Below are positions 1 through 5,024 of a stretch of DNA of 6,321 bases, piece after piece. A program made the translations under genes and the position numbers. The notes under the pieces are model-generated. The model was not told where the DNA came from. It did no database searches and saw only the letters and a program-made list of their open reading frames with translations. Source of the DNA: Actinomycetota bacterium (GTDB lineage: Bacteria; Actinomycetota; Acidimicrobiia; Spongiisociales; UBA5794); assembly GCA_003648875.1 (NCBI GenBank), contig QMQC01000116.1, positions 1 through 6,321 on the forward strand, written 5' to 3'. Each line of letters opens with the position of its first letter. The first letter of the stretch is position 1.

Positions 1-499
1 AAGCGAAGATACCCTCGCCTTGGGTGGTGGCAAGTCGTTGAAACACCTTCGTTGCCTTCGAAATCGCGAGAGAGGATCGGAACGCTACAACGTCGAATTC
101 CTCTCTGACGTCCCGGATGTCGGTTGATGATACTTTGACATTCTCGCGCCCGAGGATCCGGACAGCACGCGATGCGAGCCGAGTACGGCGTTCCGCCCTA
201 TCCACGACCCTTACCAGAAGCTCCGGGCACGCAATGGCTATGGGAATGCCCGGCAGACCAACGCCGGACCCGACATCCACGAGTGTCCTGGCGTCGCCGT
301 GAATCAACTTCACGAACGCAAGCGAGTGCGCTATGTGCCTATCAAAGATTCTGGAGGCCTCCCGCGGGCCGAGGCCTCCCGCGGGAATGGCCTCGTCCAC
401 AAGCCAGGATTGGTATCGCAGGAACCAGGTCCGTTGATCCTGGGACCATTCGGTCTCAAGCCATCGAGCTATCCGGTCAAGATCTTCCAAGTTGCTCAT
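1..499 (-). CDS. rsmG: 16S rRNA (guanine-N7)-methyltransferase RsmG, 3' part off the window
   Basis: RsmG (GidB) methylates N7 of a guanine in the 530 loop of 16S rRNA using S-adenosylmethionine. Reading the minus strand from the ATG at 499 gives 166 codons with no stop before the window edge, so the C-terminal part (usually about 40–70 further residues) is missing. Residues 73–87 carry the SAM-binding motif I, VDVGSGVGLPGIPIA, and the segment GLGPREASRIFDRH (42–55) resembles the GPRE…DRH stretch of actinobacterial RsmG. The later AFRSS segment (139–143) sits where the family has its conserved arginine. An in-frame TAG lies 30 nt upstream of the ATG with no other start between, so the ATG is the only reasonable start. 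No Shine–Dalgarno sequence precedes it; a parS site occupies that position. It follows jag in the same direction after a 131-nt gap, and parA–parB would be expected beyond the left edge. Confidence 0.95.
   Translation of the reverse strand, partial: MSNLEDLDRIARWLETEWSQDQRTWFLRYQSWLVDEAIPAGGLGPREASRIFDRHIAHSLAFVKLIHGDARTLVDVGSGVGLPGIPIAIACPELLVRVVDRAERRTRLASRAVRILGRENVKVSSTDIRDVREEFDVVAFRSSLAISKATKVFQRLATTQGEGIFA
354..385. repeat. 15-bp direct repeat made of two nested palindromes, inside rsmG
   Basis: The sequence GAGGCCTCCCGCGGG occurs perfectly at 354–368 and 371–385, a 17-bp period. Each copy is two overlapping 8-bp palindromes, GAGGCCTC and CCCGCGGG. It lies in rsmG codons for IPAGGLGPREAS; because 17 is not a multiple of three, the two copies are read in different frames. 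It could be a slippage duplication or chance in GC-rich coding sequence. Confidence 0.7.
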
Positions 500-502
500 A
501 CA

Positions 503-518
503 TGTTTCACGTGGAACG
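503..518 (-). promoter_or_regulatory. parS: parS centromere site, near-consensus
   Basis: Read on the minus strand the site is CGTTCCACGTGAAACA, which matches the general bacterial parS consensus TGTTNCACGTGAAACA at all but the first base. parS is bound by ParB, which spreads, loads SMC and drives origin segregation with ParA. The site ends only 3 nt before the rsmG ATG at 499, where a ribosome binding site would normally be. Sites near rsmG–parA–parB are typical of origin-proximal parS clusters. Confidence 0.88.
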
Positions 519-538
519 CTCGCATCCTACTCCGTGGA

Positions 539-554
539 TGTTTCACGTGAAACA
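539..554. promoter_or_regulatory. parS: parS centromere site, perfect palindrome
   Basis: TGTTTCACGTGAAACA is a perfect 16-bp palindrome and an exact match to the canonical ParB-binding parS consensus. It lies 36 bp centre-to-centre from the second site at 503–518, in the gap between jag and rsmG. The parB gene itself is not in the window; by conserved gene order it should lie just left of it. Confidence 0.95.
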
Positions 555-630
555 ATGGCGACCAGGAAAACATGGGGCTACGGACTACCGGCTACGGCTC
601 ACAGCCAGCGCGCTCCCGTATTCTGCGCCT

Positions 631-1464
631 CTACTCTTCGTATGAAAGAACGACGGCGCGCCGCGGCTCTTCACCCTCGGAGAATGAACGAACGCTTTCG
701 ATGTCGGCTACGGCGTCGTGGACAACCTTGCGATCCGCTGCGTTCATTGGCTCGAGCATGACCTCGTCCTTCTCCTCGATGACCCTGGCAGCAAGCTTTC
801 CCGTATATATTCTAAGGGCCTCGCGGCGACGCTCCCTGTATCCAGCTATGTCGATCCGCATGCGTGGAGCTCCATATGTCTTCCGCTGTACGACTGTTCG
901 CGTCAACTCGTGGACCGACTGCATCACGGAACCCTTCGGACCGACGAGTGCCTCTGTTTGGGAGCCCTCTACTTCGATGTAGAGGACATCGTCGTCGATT
1001 CTGGTCTCGACTGTACCTTCGAGTCCGAACGCATCGAGCAGGCCTGTGATGAACCCTGCTGCCACCTTTGCCTGCTCTTCGATCGGTGCCTGCTCAGGAC
1101 GATCGTTGGACTGTCCTTCTTGCCTGTTTGCGTCTGATGTCGTCACCTTCTTCTCCTGACGGGGTTCTCTCGACTGCTTGCCTTGGGATTTGCCTTGGCC
1201 GGATCTCTTCTTTCCGGCATCTTGTCGGTTTGCGGCTGTCTCCTTTGGCCTTCCTGACCTTCCTCGACTTCGCCGCCGCCGGCGTTTTTGCGGCGCCCTG
1301 CTCACCTTGACGATCGCGTCCTTGCCCCCCACACCCAGGAATCCCGACTTGGGCTCCTGAATGATCTCTATCTTGGCGTCCTCGCGGGACTGTAGTCCAA
1401 GTTCTTCGACGGCGACTTCGACGGCCAGGTCAACGGTCTTGCCCTGTACCTCAACCCATTCCAT
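631..1464 (-). CDS. jag: Jag/KhpB family KH–R3H RNA-binding protein
   Basis: The 277-residue protein has three recognisable parts. An N-terminal Jag-N domain (about 1–52) begins MEWVEVQGKT and contains the GFLGVGGKDA stretch. A long basic, low-complexity linker rich in R, K, Q and S follows (about 57–125, starting with a run of five arginines). Then come a KH domain (about 130–205, GPKG loop at 175–178) and a C-terminal R3H domain with RKVVH at 245–249 followed by SEGEEPRRAVVL. The family binds RNA in the cytoplasm and is tied to membrane protein biogenesis and cell-envelope control; the exact targets here are unknown. The ATG at 1464 is chosen because it opens the conserved domain and has GAAGGAAG 7 nt upstream (1472–1479), inside the end of yidC. 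The reading frame is open further upstream, but that part overlaps yidC and is not family-like. It follows yidC by 4 nt and ends in TAG. Confidence 0.95.
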   Translation of the reverse strand: MEWVEVQGKTVDLAVEVAVEELGLQSREDAKIEIIQEPKSGFLGVGGKDAIVKVSRAPQKRRRRRSRGRSGRPKETAANRQDAGKKRSGQGKSQGKQSREPRQEKKVTTSDANRQEGQSNDRPEQAPIEEQAKVAAGFITGLLDAFGLEGTVETRIDDDVLYIEVEGSQTEALVGPKGSVMQSVHELTRTVVQRKTYGAPRMRIDIAGYRERRREALRIYTGKLAARVIEEKDEVMLEPMNAADRKVVHDAVADIESVRSFSEGEEPRRAVVLSYEE

Positions 1465-1468
1465 GGGG

Positions 1469-2362
1469 TTACTTCCTTCTTCGGCGGTTGCGTTTCTTGC
1501 TTGCATGTTGGCTCGGGCGACTCTTCTTGGACTCGTCCTGCGGATCAACGAGGGGATCTTCCGCCTCGTCTCGTTCCTTCTCTCCGTCCCCATCGTCTCC
1601 AAGTCGCAGGATGACGGCTTGCTGTCCTATGCGGAACAGGTTTGAAGTGGCGAAGTAGAGGCCCAGACCTGCCACAAAGCTCCACGAGATGAACCCGAAC
1701 ACGATTGGCATGAACTTCATTGCCTTCTGCATGCCCTCCATCTGGCTACTCGGTTCATCGTTCGAAGTCGACTTCCTCTGGCTCGTCATCTGGACCTGCT
1801 GGTAATATCCGGCAGCAACGATGAGCGCCAGCAGCACCAGATAGGGGAGTGAGCCGAGGATATTGCTGAAGTCCACGGCCTGGGAGGGGCTGACGAGGAG
1901 GTTCATTCCAAGGAAGGTCACGTGATCGAACACAGGGGCTGTGATCGCTGCTCCCGCATCAAGGGCGTCACTCGCTCGACCAAACACCTCGGCGAGGGTC
2001 GAATCCTCCGGAACCCCGGCACCCTGCCACAGCACGCGGTAGAGGGCAAACCAGATCGGCATCTGAATGAACATCGGTAGGCACCCTGCCGCCGGGTTGA
2101 CGCCCCTCTCCTTGTACAGCTCCATGAGTCTCTTATTGAGTTCCTCACGGTCACCCTTGTGCTCCTTCTGGAGCCGCTTGACCTCAGGTTGAATCAGCTG
2201 CATCGCCCTCATGGACTTGGTCTGCTTGAGCGTCAAGGGGAACAGGAGAATGCTCACCGCAAGAGTGAGCAGAATGATGGCAATTCCATATTCTGGAATT
2301 ATATCGTAGAAAAATGCGAGGGAACTCCCAAGGGCATTCAACAATAAGGTCCACGGATTCAC
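1469..2362 (-). CDS. yidC: Membrane protein insertase YidC/Oxa1 family
   Basis: YidC inserts and folds inner-membrane proteins, alone or with SecYEG. The product is 297 residues. It shows a first core membrane helix at about 24–44, a charged cytoplasmic hairpin (about 45–90, KQTKSMRAMQLIQPEVKRLQ), the family hallmark NPAAGCLPMFIQMPIWFALYRVL (89–111), and further helices at about 170–190 and 213–240. The tail (about 254–297) is first acidic, then ends in a polybasic run, KKRNRRRRK. In the first helix, the position normally held by the conserved groove arginine is Ser37 (TLAVSILLFPL, codon AGC at 2252–2254). No lipobox is seen. The GTG start at 2362 is supported by AAGGAAG 6 nt upstream (2369–2375) and by the GTGA overlap with the yidD stop. 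A longer in-frame reading upstream is antisense-free but runs through yidD in another frame and looks non-genuine. Confidence 0.96.
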   Translation of the reverse strand: MNPWTLLLNALGSSLAFFYDIIPEYGIAIILLTLAVSILLFPLTLKQTKSMRAMQLIQPEVKRLQKEHKGDREELNKRLMELYKERGVNPAAGCLPMFIQMPIWFALYRVLWQGAGVPEDSTLAEVFGRASDALDAGAAITAPVFDHVTFLGMNLLVSPSQAVDFSNILGSLPYLVLLALIVAAGYYQQVQMTSQRKSTSNDEPSSQMEGMQKAMKFMPIVFGFISWSFVAGLGLYFATSNLFRIGQQAVILRLGDDGDGEKERDEAEDPLVDPQDESKKSRPSQHASKKRNRRRRK

Positions 2363-2646
2363 GAGGTACTTCCTTGGGGTTCTTGAGCTGTCGAGTTGTC
2401 GGAGCCTGGCACGGGATCGAACCCGCCATCGTGGAAGGGGTGGCAACGGCCGATGCGCTTCACGCCGAACCAACCGCCCCTGAGAGCGCCGTGCGTTTCT
2501 ATTGCCTCGTACGCATAGCGGGAACACGACGGGTGGTACCGGCAGTTCTGTCCGAGGAGAGGCGAGAGAGCCTTTTGGTACAAGCGAACGAAACCGAGAA
2601 GCGCCCGAGCTGCTGGGCTCGTCTTCCTGCGGTCTTGCTCGTTCAT
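2359..2646 (-). CDS. yidD: Membrane protein insertion efficiency factor YidD
   Basis: YidD is a small membrane-associated helper of YidC-dependent insertion. The 95-residue product has a short basic, amphipathic N-terminal stretch (about 12–30) and then the diagnostic block YQKALSPLLGQNCRYHPSCSRYA with Cys35 and Cys41, followed by HGALRGGWFGVKRIGRCHPFHDGGFDPVP (third Cys at 68). Length and motif order are usual for the family; the last 15 residues are low-complexity. The ATG overlaps the rnpA stop as ATGA, and the TGA overlaps the yidC GTG as GTGA, so the gene is tightly coupled on both sides. AAGGAAG lies 4 nt before the start (2651–2657). Confidence 0.97.
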   Translation of the reverse strand: MNEQDRRKTSPAARALLGFVRLYQKALSPLLGQNCRYHPSCSRYAYEAIETHGALRGGWFGVKRIGRCHPFHDGGFDPVPGSDNSTAQEPQGSTS

Positions 2647-2987
2647 AGCGCTTCCTTGTCTCTGTCTCCGTCTTCCACAACAATCGCTGCAGAGAGCCAG
2701 TTCACCAACTCGCCGAACTCTACGCCCAGCACGTCGGGAGAAGCTACCACCACATAGGCCGTGTTCGATCGCAGCTCCACTCTATGAGCCGCTTCCCTCA
2801 GCCTTCGCTTTGCCCGGTTTCGTTGCACCGCGTTTCCAACTCTCCTCCCGGCAACCACGCCTACGCTCGGTAGAACGGTGTCACTTGGGGCTTGGAACAC
2901 TGTGATGGCGCCAAGCCGTCGTCTTCGCGCCGTACGGTAGAGGGCGTCGAATCGAGACCCTGGCCGGAGGGAGACGAAGGAACTCAC
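2643..2987 (-). CDS. rnpA: Ribonuclease P protein component
   Basis: This 114-residue basic protein is the protein subunit of RNase P, which helps the catalytic RNA bind and cleave 5' leaders from pre-tRNAs. The family signature is clear at residues 48–65, RRVGNAVQRNRAKRRLRE, including the RNR motif (56–58) that contacts the RNA. An aromatic FDALY segment (13–17) near the N terminus and the later VVVASP strand also fit. The start is the GTG at 2987, one nucleotide after the rpmH stop (TGA-G-GTG), with no good Shine–Dalgarno sequence, so translation probably depends on ribosomes finishing rpmH. The stop codon overlaps the yidD ATG. Confidence 0.96.
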   Translation of the reverse strand: MSSFVSLRPGSRFDALYRTARRRRLGAITVFQAPSDTVLPSVGVVAGRRVGNAVQRNRAKRRLREAAHRVELRSNTAYVVVASPDVLGVEFGELVNWLSAAIVVEDGDRDKEAL

Positions 2988-2988
2988 C

Positions 2989-3123
2989 TCAGGCAGAAAG
3001 TCTGTGGCGGCCCTTGGTACGGCGACGCTTGATCAGTGCGCGGCCCTGCTGGGTTCGCATGCGTCCACGGAAGCCATGCTTGCGTTTACGGCGGCGGTTA
3101 TTGGGTTGATACGTACGCTTCAT
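2989..3123 (-). CDS. rpmH: 50S ribosomal protein L34
   Basis: Translation of the minus strand from the ATG at 3123 gives a 44-residue, very basic protein starting MKRTYQPNNRRRKRKHGF and ending GRHRLSA, which is full-length L34. L34 sits in the 50S subunit. The gene heads the minus-strand operon next to rnpA, the near-universal arrangement beside bacterial origins. An AGGGA element at 3133–3137 lies 9 nt before the ATG and is the likely ribosome binding site; it can pair weakly with a TCCC just upstream. The leader also carries a strong hairpin (see 3156–3175). Confidence 0.98.
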   Translation of the reverse strand: MKRTYQPNNRRRKRKHGFRGRMRTQQGRALIKRRRTKGRHRLSA

Positions 3124-3155
3124 GATGAGGCATCCCTAGCTGGGGAATCGCGGTA

Positions 3156-3175
3156 GTTCCGTGCGAACACGGAAC
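3156..3175 (-). promoter_or_regulatory. Strong hairpin in the rpmH 5' leader with UUCG loop
   Basis: Perfect 8-bp arms (GTTCCGTG and CACGGAAC) enclose four bases. In the rpmH transcript the loop reads UUCG. No U-tract follows on either strand, so it is not an ordinary intrinsic terminator. It begins about where transcription should start from the −10 candidate at 3182–3187, so it could cap and stabilise the 5' end of the operon mRNA or take part in L34-level control. The structure is seen in sequence; the role is inferred. Confidence 0.65.
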
Positions 3176-3181
3176 GCAGGC

Positions 3182-3211
3182 ATTCTAGGGGAATACCTGA
3201 CGAACCGACAG
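3182..3211 (-). promoter_or_regulatory. Candidate promoter for the rpmH operon
   Basis: On the minus strand TAGAAT (3187 to 3182) matches the −10 consensus TATAAT at five of six positions. With an 18-nt spacer the −35 position reads CTGTCG (3211 to 3206), a weak match. Predicted initiation is near 3175, leaving a leader of about 50 nt before the rpmH ATG. The weak −35 keeps confidence low. Confidence 0.35.
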
Positions 3212-3268
3212 TACGGAGGGAGTCCGCGAAAACTCTGAAGGCCTCGCGAAAGACAGGATAGGCGTGAT

Positions 3269-3284
3269 TGGGGAGAACTCCCCA
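3269..3284. repeat. Compact 7-bp inverted repeat, possible operator
   Basis: TGGGGAG and CTCCCCA form perfect 7-bp arms around a central AA. The two-base centre makes it a poor RNA hairpin but a good two-fold-symmetric protein site. It lies between the rpmH and dnaA promoter candidates. No known regulator consensus is recognised. Confidence 0.4.
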
Positions 3285-3309
3285 CAGAGCCGACAATCCA
3301 CACTCGACA

Positions 3310-3356
3310 GCTATCGGTCGATAACCCTTGTACGGTACGGGTTTTCGGTGGATAGC
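3310..3356. repeat. Long imperfect inverted repeat in the rpmH–dnaA gap
   Basis: Arms 3310–3327 and 3339–3356 are complementary at 14 of 18 positions, with GCTATC…GATAGC at the outer ends and AACCC…GGGTT at the inner ends; an 11-nt loop separates them. The arms include weak DnaA-box-like sequences on the minus strand (TTATCGACC at 3316–3324, CTATCCACC at 3347–3355), each with two mismatches to TTATCCACA. It may be an origin-associated structure or a transcript hairpin; function unknown. Confidence 0.5.
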
Positions 3357-3397
3357 GGTCGCCAGCCCGGAGCAAGATAGCCGCGGATTTGCCTCTC

Positions 3398-3427
3398 TTG
3401 AGTTGCCGCGGACACCGAACCTATGCT
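3398..3427 (+). promoter_or_regulatory. Candidate dnaA promoter
   Basis: TTGAGT (3398–3403) and TATGCT (3422–3427) are separated by 18 nt, each matching four of six consensus positions. It would give a dnaA leader of roughly 145 nt that contains the hairpin at 3482–3497 and the DnaA-box cluster at 3509–3541. Other weak combinations exist, so this is tentative. Confidence 0.28.
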
Positions 3428-3481
3428 CGCAATCGCTCTCTTGGCGGATGTCCGCTATTTCCCCTGAGGGCAGACCGTGGA

Positions 3482-3497
3482 GCCGATTCCCATCGGC
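3482..3497 (+). repeat. Small hairpin in the dnaA upstream region
   Basis: Perfect 6-bp arms GCCGAT and ATCGGC flank a TCCC loop. It lies 12 nt before the DnaA-box cluster. No U-tract follows directly, so it is not called a terminator. Confidence 0.4.
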
Positions 3498-3508
3498 CGT
3501 GGTTCGTC

Positions 3509-3541
3509 TTTTCCACACACTGTGGATAGATGTGTGGACAT
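3509..3541. promoter_or_regulatory. Three DnaA-box-like sites at exact 12-bp spacing upstream of dnaA
   Basis: TTTTCCACA (plus, 3509–3517), CTATCCACA (minus, 3521–3529) and ATGTCCACA (minus, 3533–3541) each differ by one base from TTATCCACA or the TTGTCCACA variant. Their starts are 12 bp apart and the first faces the other two. They end 40 nt before the dnaA GTG, so bound DnaA could repress its own gene and also contribute to origin architecture. Confidence 0.7.
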
Positions 3542-3564
3542 TTTTCGGGCTGGGCGCAAACCCT

Positions 3565-3572
3565 GAGGGGAG
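3565..3572 (+). promoter_or_regulatory. dnaA ribosome binding site
   Basis: GAGGGGAG lies 9 nt before the GTG at 3582 and is the only strong Shine–Dalgarno match near the N terminus, which decides the GTG start. Confidence 0.75.
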
Positions 3573-3581
3573 ACGACAAGC

Positions 3582-4970
3582 GTGGGAGTCACACAGACCC
3601 CAACAGAGACCATCGATTCACAGATCGACCTCTTCCACAGTCGGCTGCGAGACGTGATCGGCGTGGCGAAGTGGGAGACGTGGATCAAGCCACTGACTGC
3701 GTCCTTCGAAGACTCGGGGTTGCAGCTGGTTGCGCCAAACCGCTTCAACGCGACATGGGTTCGCGACAACTACACCCACCAGGTCCGTGAAATCGCTGGA
3801 TCGGTCTGGCCAGAACCGTTCGACGTGATGATCACGGTGACCACCGAATCGCCGCAACCCCCATCGGTGGCCGTCGCTCCCTACCAGTCGACGCTCGACG
3901 TGTCGGCACCACCCGGGACCGGTAGCGCACCGAGCCGATACGACACTTCCAATCTGGTCGCCAGGTACTCCTTCGAAAACTTCGTGGTAGGGCCATCGAA
4001 TCGGTTCGCTCACGCTGCCGCTCAAGCTGTAGCCGAACAACCGGGCCGTCAATACAACCCGCTCTTCATATATGCGGCAGCGGGGCTGGGCAAGACACAC
4101 CTTCTCCACGCCGTGGGCCAGCACCGCCTCGAACTCGACCCAACGACCATCGTGAGATACGTCACCTCTGAATCGTTCTTCAATGACTTCATCAACTCCA
4201 TCCGCCGCAAACGCATGGACGACTTCAAGTCGCGATACCGCAAGGTCGGGTTGCTTCTCCTCGATGATGTCCAGTTCTTCGAACGCAAGGAACAGGTGCT
4301 CGAGGAATTCTTCCACACGTTCAACTCGTTGTACGAGGTTGGCAATCAGATGGTCATTTCGTCCGACAGGGCACCCAAGGAACTCCGAACGATCGAGGAT
4401 CGGCTTCGAAGTCGCTTCGAATGGGGCCTCACGACCGACATCCAGAGTCCGGACGTAGAGACCCGCCTTGCCATTCTCCGTAAGAACGCATCGACCAACC
4501 CGACGCCCGTCCCCCCTGAGGTTCTCGAGTTCATCGCCGAGAACGTTGCGGACAACATCAGGGAGTTGGAAGGCGCCCTCACACGGGTCACAGCGTTCTC
4601 CACTCTCACCAACGAGAAGGTGACACTTGATCTCGCCCTGAGCGTTCTTCGCGACGTTGTCGGACTCCAGTCGGTTGCGCCTCTTACGGCCGACTCCATC
4701 ATCTCGACGGTCTCCCAGTATTTCGAGATACCTCAAGCCGAAATGACCGGTTCTTCGCGACGACAACCTCTGGCCAGGCAGCGTCAGGTCGCCATGTATG
4801 TGTGCAGGGAGCTCACAGGCCTCTCCCTTCCCAAGATAGGGGCAGCGTTTGGAGGCCGCGACCACACGACTGTGATGCACGCAGTAGACAAGATCACCGG
4901 TCTCATCCAGACAGACAAGGCCGTCTTCGATGACGTCTCTGCCATCACTCAAGAGCTGAGGACAACATGA
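3582..4970 (+). CDS. dnaA: Chromosomal replication initiator protein DnaA
   Basis: DnaA binds DnaA boxes at oriC, oligomerises in its ATP form, melts the origin and recruits the helicase. The 462-residue product is full-length: domain I about 1–85 (helicase loader/partner contacts, WETWIKPL), a short variable domain II (about 90–125, rich in P, S and T), the AAA+ domain III (about 127–345) and DNA-binding domain IV (about 360–462). Visible motifs are Walker A at 165–172 (AAAGLGKT), Walker B LLLLDDVQF (224–232), sensor I VISSDR (258–263), the RSRF arginine finger (Arg278), sensor II NIRELEGAL (Arg327) and the box-recognition signature GGRDHTT (424–430). The Walker A first glycine is replaced by Ala165. 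The GTG start at 3582 has GAGGGGAG 9 nt upstream. DnaA-box-like sites lie on both sides of the gene, consistent with autoregulation. Confidence 0.99.
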   Translation: MGVTQTPTETIDSQIDLFHSRLRDVIGVAKWETWIKPLTASFEDSGLQLVAPNRFNATWVRDNYTHQVREIAGSVWPEPFDVMITVTTESPQPPSVAVAPYQSTLDVSAPPGTGSAPSRYDTSNLVARYSFENFVVGPSNRFAHAAAQAVAEQPGRQYNPLFIYAAAGLGKTHLLHAVGQHRLELDPTTIVRYVTSESFFNDFINSIRRKRMDDFKSRYRKVGLLLLDDVQFFERKEQVLEEFFHTFNSLYEVGNQMVISSDRAPKELRTIEDRLRSRFEWGLTTDIQSPDVETRLAILRKNASTNPTPVPPEVLEFIAENVADNIRELEGALTRVTAFSTLTNEKVTLDLALSVLRDVVGLQSVAPLTADSIISTVSQYFEIPQAEMTGSSRRQPLARQRQVAMYVCRELTGLSLPKIGAAFGGRDHTTVMHAVDKITGLIQTDKAVFDDVSAITQELRTT

Positions 4971-5008
4971 CGGTTCTCCACAGCCCTCCGGCTGCTTCGA
5001 TGACACCT

Positions 5009-5022
5009 GGGGACATGTTCCC
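5009..5022. repeat. Imperfect 14-bp palindrome in oriC
   Basis: GGGGACATGTTCCC is symmetric about its centre except for one pair. The ACATGT core and GGG/CCC ends suggest a dimeric protein site, but no regulator is recognised; the half-site spacing does not fit a LexA box. Confidence 0.3.
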
Positions 5023-5024
5023 AT

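Larger units (their letters stand above)
3124..3581. other. rpmH–dnaA divergent intergenic region (458 nt)
   Basis: No convincing gene lies here. Short open frames on the minus strand (for example 3120–3518) have no recognisable protein features and overlap the rpmH start. The region holds the divergent regulatory DNA for rpmH (minus) and dnaA (plus): a hairpin in the rpmH leader, promoter candidates, inverted repeats at 3269–3284, 3310–3356 and 3482–3497, a weak DnaA-box-like site CAATCCACA at 3294–3302, and three better DnaA-box-like sites at 3509–3541. It may form one half of a bipartite origin. Confidence 0.8.

Noticed and set aside
576..597. Direct repeat GGCTACGG twice with 14-bp period downstream of jag
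   Set aside because: Only 8 bp long, forms no hairpin or terminator with a U-tract, and is consistent with chance.
631..1602. A 323-codon version of jag with 46 extra residues
   Set aside because: The extension overlaps the yidC 3' end; the conserved Jag-N domain starts at the ATG at 1464, which has its own ribosome binding site.
1916..1927. TCACGTGA core resembling parS inside yidC
   Set aside because: Only the central 8 bp match; the flanking bases do not fit the parS arms.
2408..2430. A stretch that looks like the T-arm of a tRNA on the minus strand (GGGTTCGATCCC)
   Set aside because: It is the coding sequence of the conserved GGFDPVP segment of YidD; no acceptor, D or anticodon arms surround it.
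1469..2683. A 404-codon version of yidC with about 107 extra N-terminal residues
   Set aside because: The extension covers yidD in another frame, has no family similarity, and the GTG at 2362 has a good ribosome binding site.
3120..3518. A 132-codon minus-strand open frame in the rpmH–dnaA gap
   Set aside because: No recognisable motif, no clear ribosome binding site, and it overlaps the rpmH start and regulatory repeats.
3472..3569. Two copies of CCCTGAGGG (3472–3480 and 3561–3569) upstream of dnaA
   Set aside because: Short, one copy is explained by the dnaA ribosome binding site, and a similar string occurs within dnaA itself.
5009..5022. Possible LexA/SOS box in oriC
   Set aside because: The palindrome has two bases too few between half-sites for a GAAC-N4-GTTC box.
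3618..5024. A 468-codon open frame antisense to dnaA
   Set aside because: It mirrors the dnaA codon structure in high-GC DNA, has no recognisable protein motif, and the plus-strand dnaA is unambiguous.
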